40,744 nt of DNA from Eubacteriaceae bacterium (lineage in GTDB: Bacteria > Bacillota > Clostridia > Peptostreptococcales > Anaerovoracaceae): NCBI GenBank assembly GCA_902362435.1, contig CABIWW010000018.1, positions 1 to 40,744 on the forward strand, read 5' to 3'. Position 1 is the first letter of the stretch; each line of letters begins with the position of its first letter. Below are positions 37,692-40,744 of the stretch, one piece after another. Position numbers and translations under genes: made by a program. The notes beneath the pieces are model-generated. The model did no database searches, had not been told where the DNA came from, and worked only from the letters and a program-made list of their open reading frames with translations.

Positions 37692-38501
37692 ATGAAAAAG
37701 AAGATTTTATGCATCACAATGATAATGTTAATGGCATTCGGCGTGTTTGCACTCACAGGCTGCGGCGGATCAGACAATTCATCAGACACTGAAAAACTGG
37801 TGATAGGTCTTGACGATACATTCGCTCCTATGGGTTTCAGAGATGAAAAGGGCAACCTCGTCGGATTCGATATCGACCTGGCAAATGCCGTAGGCGAAGA
37901 ACTCGGAATGGAAGTGGAATTCAAACCGATCGACTGGAACGCTAAGGAAACTGAACTCGAAGCAGGAACTATCGACTGCGTATGGAACGGTATGTCCATA
38001 ACTCCTGAGAGACAGGAAAAAATGGCGCTTTCCAACAAATACCTCAATAACAAGATCGTGCTCATGACACTTGCTGATTCGGATACAGACGTTACCGATG
38101 CAGCACAGCTTGCTGATCTGAAGATAGGAACACAGGTGGATTCATCAGCTCTCGAAATGCTCAAGGCAAACGAAGCGTATGATTCATTCAAGGACAACAT
38201 CAGCGAATATGACACATATGACACTGCCATCATGGATCTGAAAGCAGGAAGAGTAAATGTCATCGCAGTTGACCAGGTTCTCGGCGAATACACTAACAAG
38301 AACCTCGGCGGAGAGATGAAGGAATGCACTTACTCACTCGGAGATGACTACTATGTCATCGGATTCGCAAAGGACAACACTGAACTCAGAGACAAGGTGA
38401 ACGACGCTATCAAGGCTCTGGTAGACAACGGCACAGCTGCTGACATCAGCAATGACTGGTTCGGCAAGAACATCGTGGTATTCGAGCCGCTCGAAGACTA
38501 A
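37692..38501 (+). CDS. polar amino acid ABC transporter binding lipoprotein
   Basis: 269-residue solute-binding protein of family 3 (SBP_bac_3). Signal peptide with lipobox LTGC. Family signature LVGFDIDLANAVGEELG, then DWNAKETELEAGTIDCVWNGMSITPERQEKMALS. Other features are the Asp/Ser ligand contacts KIGTQVDSSA and the C-terminal NDAIKALVDNGTAADISNDWFG. GGAGG precedes the ATG. A terminator separates it from the permease, as is usual where the binding protein is made in excess. The amino acid (Gln, His, Cys or other) cannot be read. Confidence 0.93.
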   Translation: MKKKILCITMIMLMAFGVFALTGCGGSDNSSDTEKLVIGLDDTFAPMGFRDEKGNLVGFDIDLANAVGEELGMEVEFKPIDWNAKETELEAGTIDCVWNGMSITPERQEKMALSNKYLNNKIVLMTLADSDTDVTDAAQLADLKIGTQVDSSALEMLKANEAYDSFKDNISEYDTYDTAIMDLKAGRVNVIAVDQVLGEYTNKNLGGEMKECTYSLGDDYYVIGFAKDNTELRDKVNDAIKALVDNGTAADISNDWFGKNIVVFEPLED

Positions 38502-38520
38502 TACGAAACACTGCCTTTAT

Positions 38521-38570
38521 ACAGACAGACTTCTCCTGAAATGCAGTCAGGTGAGAGTCTGTCTGTTTTG
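38521..38570 (+). terminator. terminator between binding protein and permease genes
   Basis: ACAGACAGACT (38521-38531) and AGTCTGTCTGT (38556-38566) pair perfectly, and the inner CTCCTGA/TCAGGTGAG part extends the stem. Four T residues then G follow. The short T-run suggests partial read-through into the permease and ATPase genes. Confidence 0.8.
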
Positions 38571-38710
38571 TGACGTATAAAGGATATACAGAATAATGAA
38601 AGCTGCCGGCGGAAGCACGGCAGCAGCTATATGAGAGAACGGGAGGATTTTCCGTATCTCGTTTTTCTATGTTTGAAGTGATTTAGTGATTTTAAAGTAA
38701 GGATGTTATT

Positions 38711-39370
38711 ATGGACAAGTTAATGGAGTTCCTGCCTTTCATGCTCGAAGGCGCCGTGGTAACGATAGAGCTGTTCGCACTGACGATCGTGATATCGCTC
38801 CCGCTCGGTCTGCCTATAGCACTCGGCAGCAACAGCCGCATAAAACCGCTCAGCATTATTTGCAAGATATACGTATGGATCTTCAGAGGAACGCCGCTCC
38901 TGCTGCAGCTGTTCTTCTTTTACTTCTTTTTCCCGCTGGTGCTCAATATACAGATGAACGCATTCGTGACCGTGGTGCTCACCTATGTGCTCAACTATGC
39001 CGCATATTTTGCTGAAATATACAGAGGCGGCATCAACAGCATAGACAGAGGTCAGTACGAGGCAGCCCACGCGCTGGGGCTTTCCAAGAGACAGACGATG
39101 GGGGACATCATACTCCCGCAGACGATGAAGGCGATACTGCCGCCTGTCGTGAACGAAACGATAACGCTCGTAAAAGACACTGCACTGGCATCATCGCTGC
39201 CGGTCATCGAACTGATGAAAGCGACGAACAGTGCAGTAAACAGGATGACAGATATGACTCCGTTTTTCTTTGCAGCGATCATATATCTGATCATGACATT
39301 CGTGCTCACTGTGGTCGCAGGCAGACTGGAAAAGCATTTCTCGAGATATGATGCGAAGGAGGACTGGTGA
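38711..39370 (+). CDS. amino acid ABC transporter permease (HisM/GlnP type)
   Basis: 219-residue inner-membrane subunit with about five helices. [19 protein letters not shown] at the N-terminus, the [14 protein letters not shown] signature, [42 protein letters not shown] (EAA coupling loop) and [13 protein letters not shown] are all typical of polar amino acid permeases. AAGGA precedes the ATG. Its stop overlaps the ATPase start by 1 nt. Confidence 0.94.
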   Translation: MDKLMEFLPFMLEGAVVTIELFALTIVISLPLGLPIALGSNSRIKPLSIICKIYVWIFRGTPLLLQLFFFYFFFPLVLNIQMNAFVTVVLTYVLNYAAYFAEIYRGGINSIDRGQYEAAHALGLSKRQTMGDIILPQTMKAILPPVVNETITLVKDTALASSLPVIELMKATNSAVNRMTDMTPFFFAAIIYLIMTFVLTVVAGRLEKHFSRYDAKEDW

Positions 39371-40068
39371 TGAGCAGAGAGAACATACTGGAAATGAAAA
39401 ACATCGTGAAGGACTATTCAGGCTTCAAGGCAGTCGACAACGTGGACTTTTCGATGCACAAGGGTGAGATCGTGGCGATCATCGGACCGTCGGGTTCCGG
39501 AAAGAGCACGCTGCTGAGATGCATCAACGGTCTCAACAGCATAACTTCCGGAGAGATAGAGCTCAAGGGAACTACTGGAATGGTGTTCCAGCACTTCAAT
39601 CTCTTCCCTCATATGACATGTATCGAGAACATCACGTATGCTCCGATAAAGGTCAAGAAGGAGAAGAAGGAGGGCGCGTATGCGAATGCGCGCAACCTGC
39701 TCAAAATGGTCGGACTGGAAAACAAGGCGGATGTCTATCCGGCGCACCTTTCCGGCGGACAGAAGCAGAGAATAGCTATCGCCAGAGCTCTCGCGATGAA
39801 GCCTGACATCATGCTGTTCGATGAACCTACTTCAGCGCTCGACCCTGAGATAACAGGCGAAGTTCTGAACGTAATGAAGCTGCTGGCCAAGGAGCACACT
39901 ACGATGATCGTCGTTACACACGAAATGGGGTTTGCCAAGGAAGTCGCAGACAGAGTCATCTTCATGGACGGAGGCAAAATCGTAGAACAGGGACCTCCGA
40001 AAAAAATATTCGAAGCTCCTGAGAATGAACGTCTTATCGCGTTCCTCGGCTCGATGCTGAGAGCATAG
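39370..40068 (+). CDS. amino acid ABC transporter ATP-binding protein (GlnQ type)
   Basis: 232-residue ATPase. Walker [10 protein letters not shown] at about 35-43, Q-loop [12 protein letters not shown], signature [17 protein letters not shown], Walker [15 protein letters not shown], switch His in [29 protein letters not shown] 7 nt before ATG 39370 sets the start; a GTG at 39367 in the same frame is also possible. It energises the upstream permease and binding lipoprotein. Confidence 0.96.
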   Translation: MSRENILEMKNIVKDYSGFKAVDNVDFSMHKGEIVAIIGPSGSGKSTLLRCINGLNSITSGEIELKGTTGMVFQHFNLFPHMTCIENITYAPIKVKKEKKEGAYANARNLLKMVGLENKADVYPAHLSGGQKQRIAIARALAMKPDIMLFDEPTSALDPEITGEVLNVMKLLAKEHTTMIVVTHEMGFAKEVADRVIFMDGGKIVEQGPPKKIFEAPENERLIAFLGSMLRA

Positions 40069-40089
40069 GGCGCATATAAGGATATGTAA

Positions 40090-40126
40090 AGGGCAGGCTG
40101 CTTTTTGTAAAGCTCCTGCTCTGTTT
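40090..40126 (+). terminator. weak terminator after the ABC transporter
   Basis: AGGGCAGG (40090-40097) pairs with CCTGCTCT (40115-40122), one wobble, followed by GTTTG. The T-run is poor. Confidence 0.4.
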
Positions 40127-40208
40127 GTGTGTTCCGGGGTAAAGGCTGCGCACGGTCGTCATCCGGCGCTTTGGATGATTTTTCAGGTGTGCATGATCCA
40201 ATTTTCGG

Positions 40209-40246
40209 GAGAAATGCCTGAGAACTTACTGAGAAATGTCTGAAAA
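40209..40246. repeat. paired repeats at the insertion sequence end
   Basis: GAGAAATGCCTGAGAA (40209-40224) and GAGAAATGTCTGAAAA (40231-40246) match at 14 of 16 positions with a 22-bp period. They lie just beyond the transposase stop, so they are probably terminal transposase-binding sites. The exact IS boundary and any target duplication cannot be fixed from one end. Confidence 0.5.
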
Positions 40247-40262
40247 TTTTTTTGTAGGTTTG

Positions 40263-40744
40263 TCAAACATATGTTACACAATCAAGCACGAAATCATTCA
40301 AAACAGTTTGAGGCGATTTCCACCCCAGAGGACGCATAGGAAAGCGATTGTAATCCCTGTAGTTGTATATCTGCAGCTGCTTCGAAAAATCTTCAAAAGA
40401 ATAAAATCTGTGGGAGGCGTAAAAGCGTTCGTTATCCTTGCGATGACTGCGCTCTACCTTCCCATTATGCCTCGGTGTAAAAGGCCTGATCAGCTTGTGG
40501 CGGATATTGTTATCTTTCAGGGTGCGCTGAAACATCGTTAAAGTTTCCTTTCCCGGCTGTGTAAAGCGTTTGGTGAATTCGGTGCCATTGTCTGTTTGAA
40601 CACACTCTATAGGCATTGGAAAATGCCTGATGAGATGCTCAAGGAAAACAGAAGAAGAATATGTGCTGTGTTCTTCAAAGGCTTCCACATAGCGCCAGCG
40701 GGAGTATTCGTCGATTGCAGTGTATTGATAGAACTTTTTACCTT
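40263..40744 (-). mobile_element. insertion sequence, transposase C-terminal part (cut by window edge)
   Basis: At least 160 codons of a DDE integrase-core transposase, open through the right edge; the true start lies outside the window. Catalytic residues: Asp in TAIDEYSRWRYVEAF, Asp in QTDNGTEF, Glu in HNGKVERSHRKD. A C-terminal YNYRDYNRFPMRPLGWKSPQTVL is typical of IS481/IS3-type elements. No stop or frameshift is seen in the visible part, so it may be active. It is read toward the ABC transporter operon and ends at 40263 with TGA. Confidence 0.88.

Overview
The window reads as chromosome of a low-to-mid GC Bacillota, most likely a Clostridia-class anaerobe. Evidence: strong AGGAGG-type ribosome binding sites, heavy AUA and AGA codon use, many lipoproteins, Clostridia-style IscS-IscU-MnmA and pstSCAB-phoU-phoPR operons, and iron-sulfur-rich redox proteins. 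A position near Eubacteriales family XIII is only a guess. Gene density is high, with short overlaps inside operons.

Layout. 1-10.6 kb is housekeeping: a membrane-anchored polysaccharide deacetylase, an Rrf2 regulator, an RluA/RluD-type pseudouridine synthase, NAD kinase, oligoendopeptidase F, glutamate racemase with an unknown acidic protein and a metallo-beta-lactamase-fold hydrolase, a GNAT acetyltransferase and NAD synthetase. 11.0-17.6 kb is one phosphate operon, pstS-pstC-pstA-pstB-phoU-response regulator-sensor kinase. It has candidate PhoP boxes over its promoter and ends in a strong terminator. Its PstS appears circularly permuted.

17.6-22.9 kb is a divergent pair of operons. The minus strand carries a 48-residue CXXC membrane peptide, a NapH-like polyferredoxin, a Met/Cys-rich lipoprotein, a TlpA-like thioredoxin lipoprotein and an MsrA-MsrB fusion lipoprotein. 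The plus strand carries a two-component system. Together they look like a regulated extracytoplasmic methionine sulfoxide repair pathway with an iron-sulfur electron feed in place of CcdA/DsbD. This is the most interesting candidate system here.

22.9-29.0 kb is core again: a FabF-like ketosynthase, DUF896, an unknown exported protein, IscS, IscU, MnmA with an unusual C-terminal insertion, RidA and tRNA-Gly(CCC). 29.1-37.5 kb is more accessory: hicB beside a gutted hicA, a NERD protein, an ACT-domain protein, a ferredoxin-type aldo/keto reductase, a TetR regulator and a 1396-residue surface protein (FG-GAP-like propeller, beta-rich region, 31-residue repeats, collagen-like tract, C-terminal anchor).

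37.6-40.1 kb is a polar amino acid ABC transporter (binding lipoprotein, permease, ATPase). The window ends inside an insertion sequence whose transposase runs off the right edge. No CRISPR array or rRNA gene was seen.
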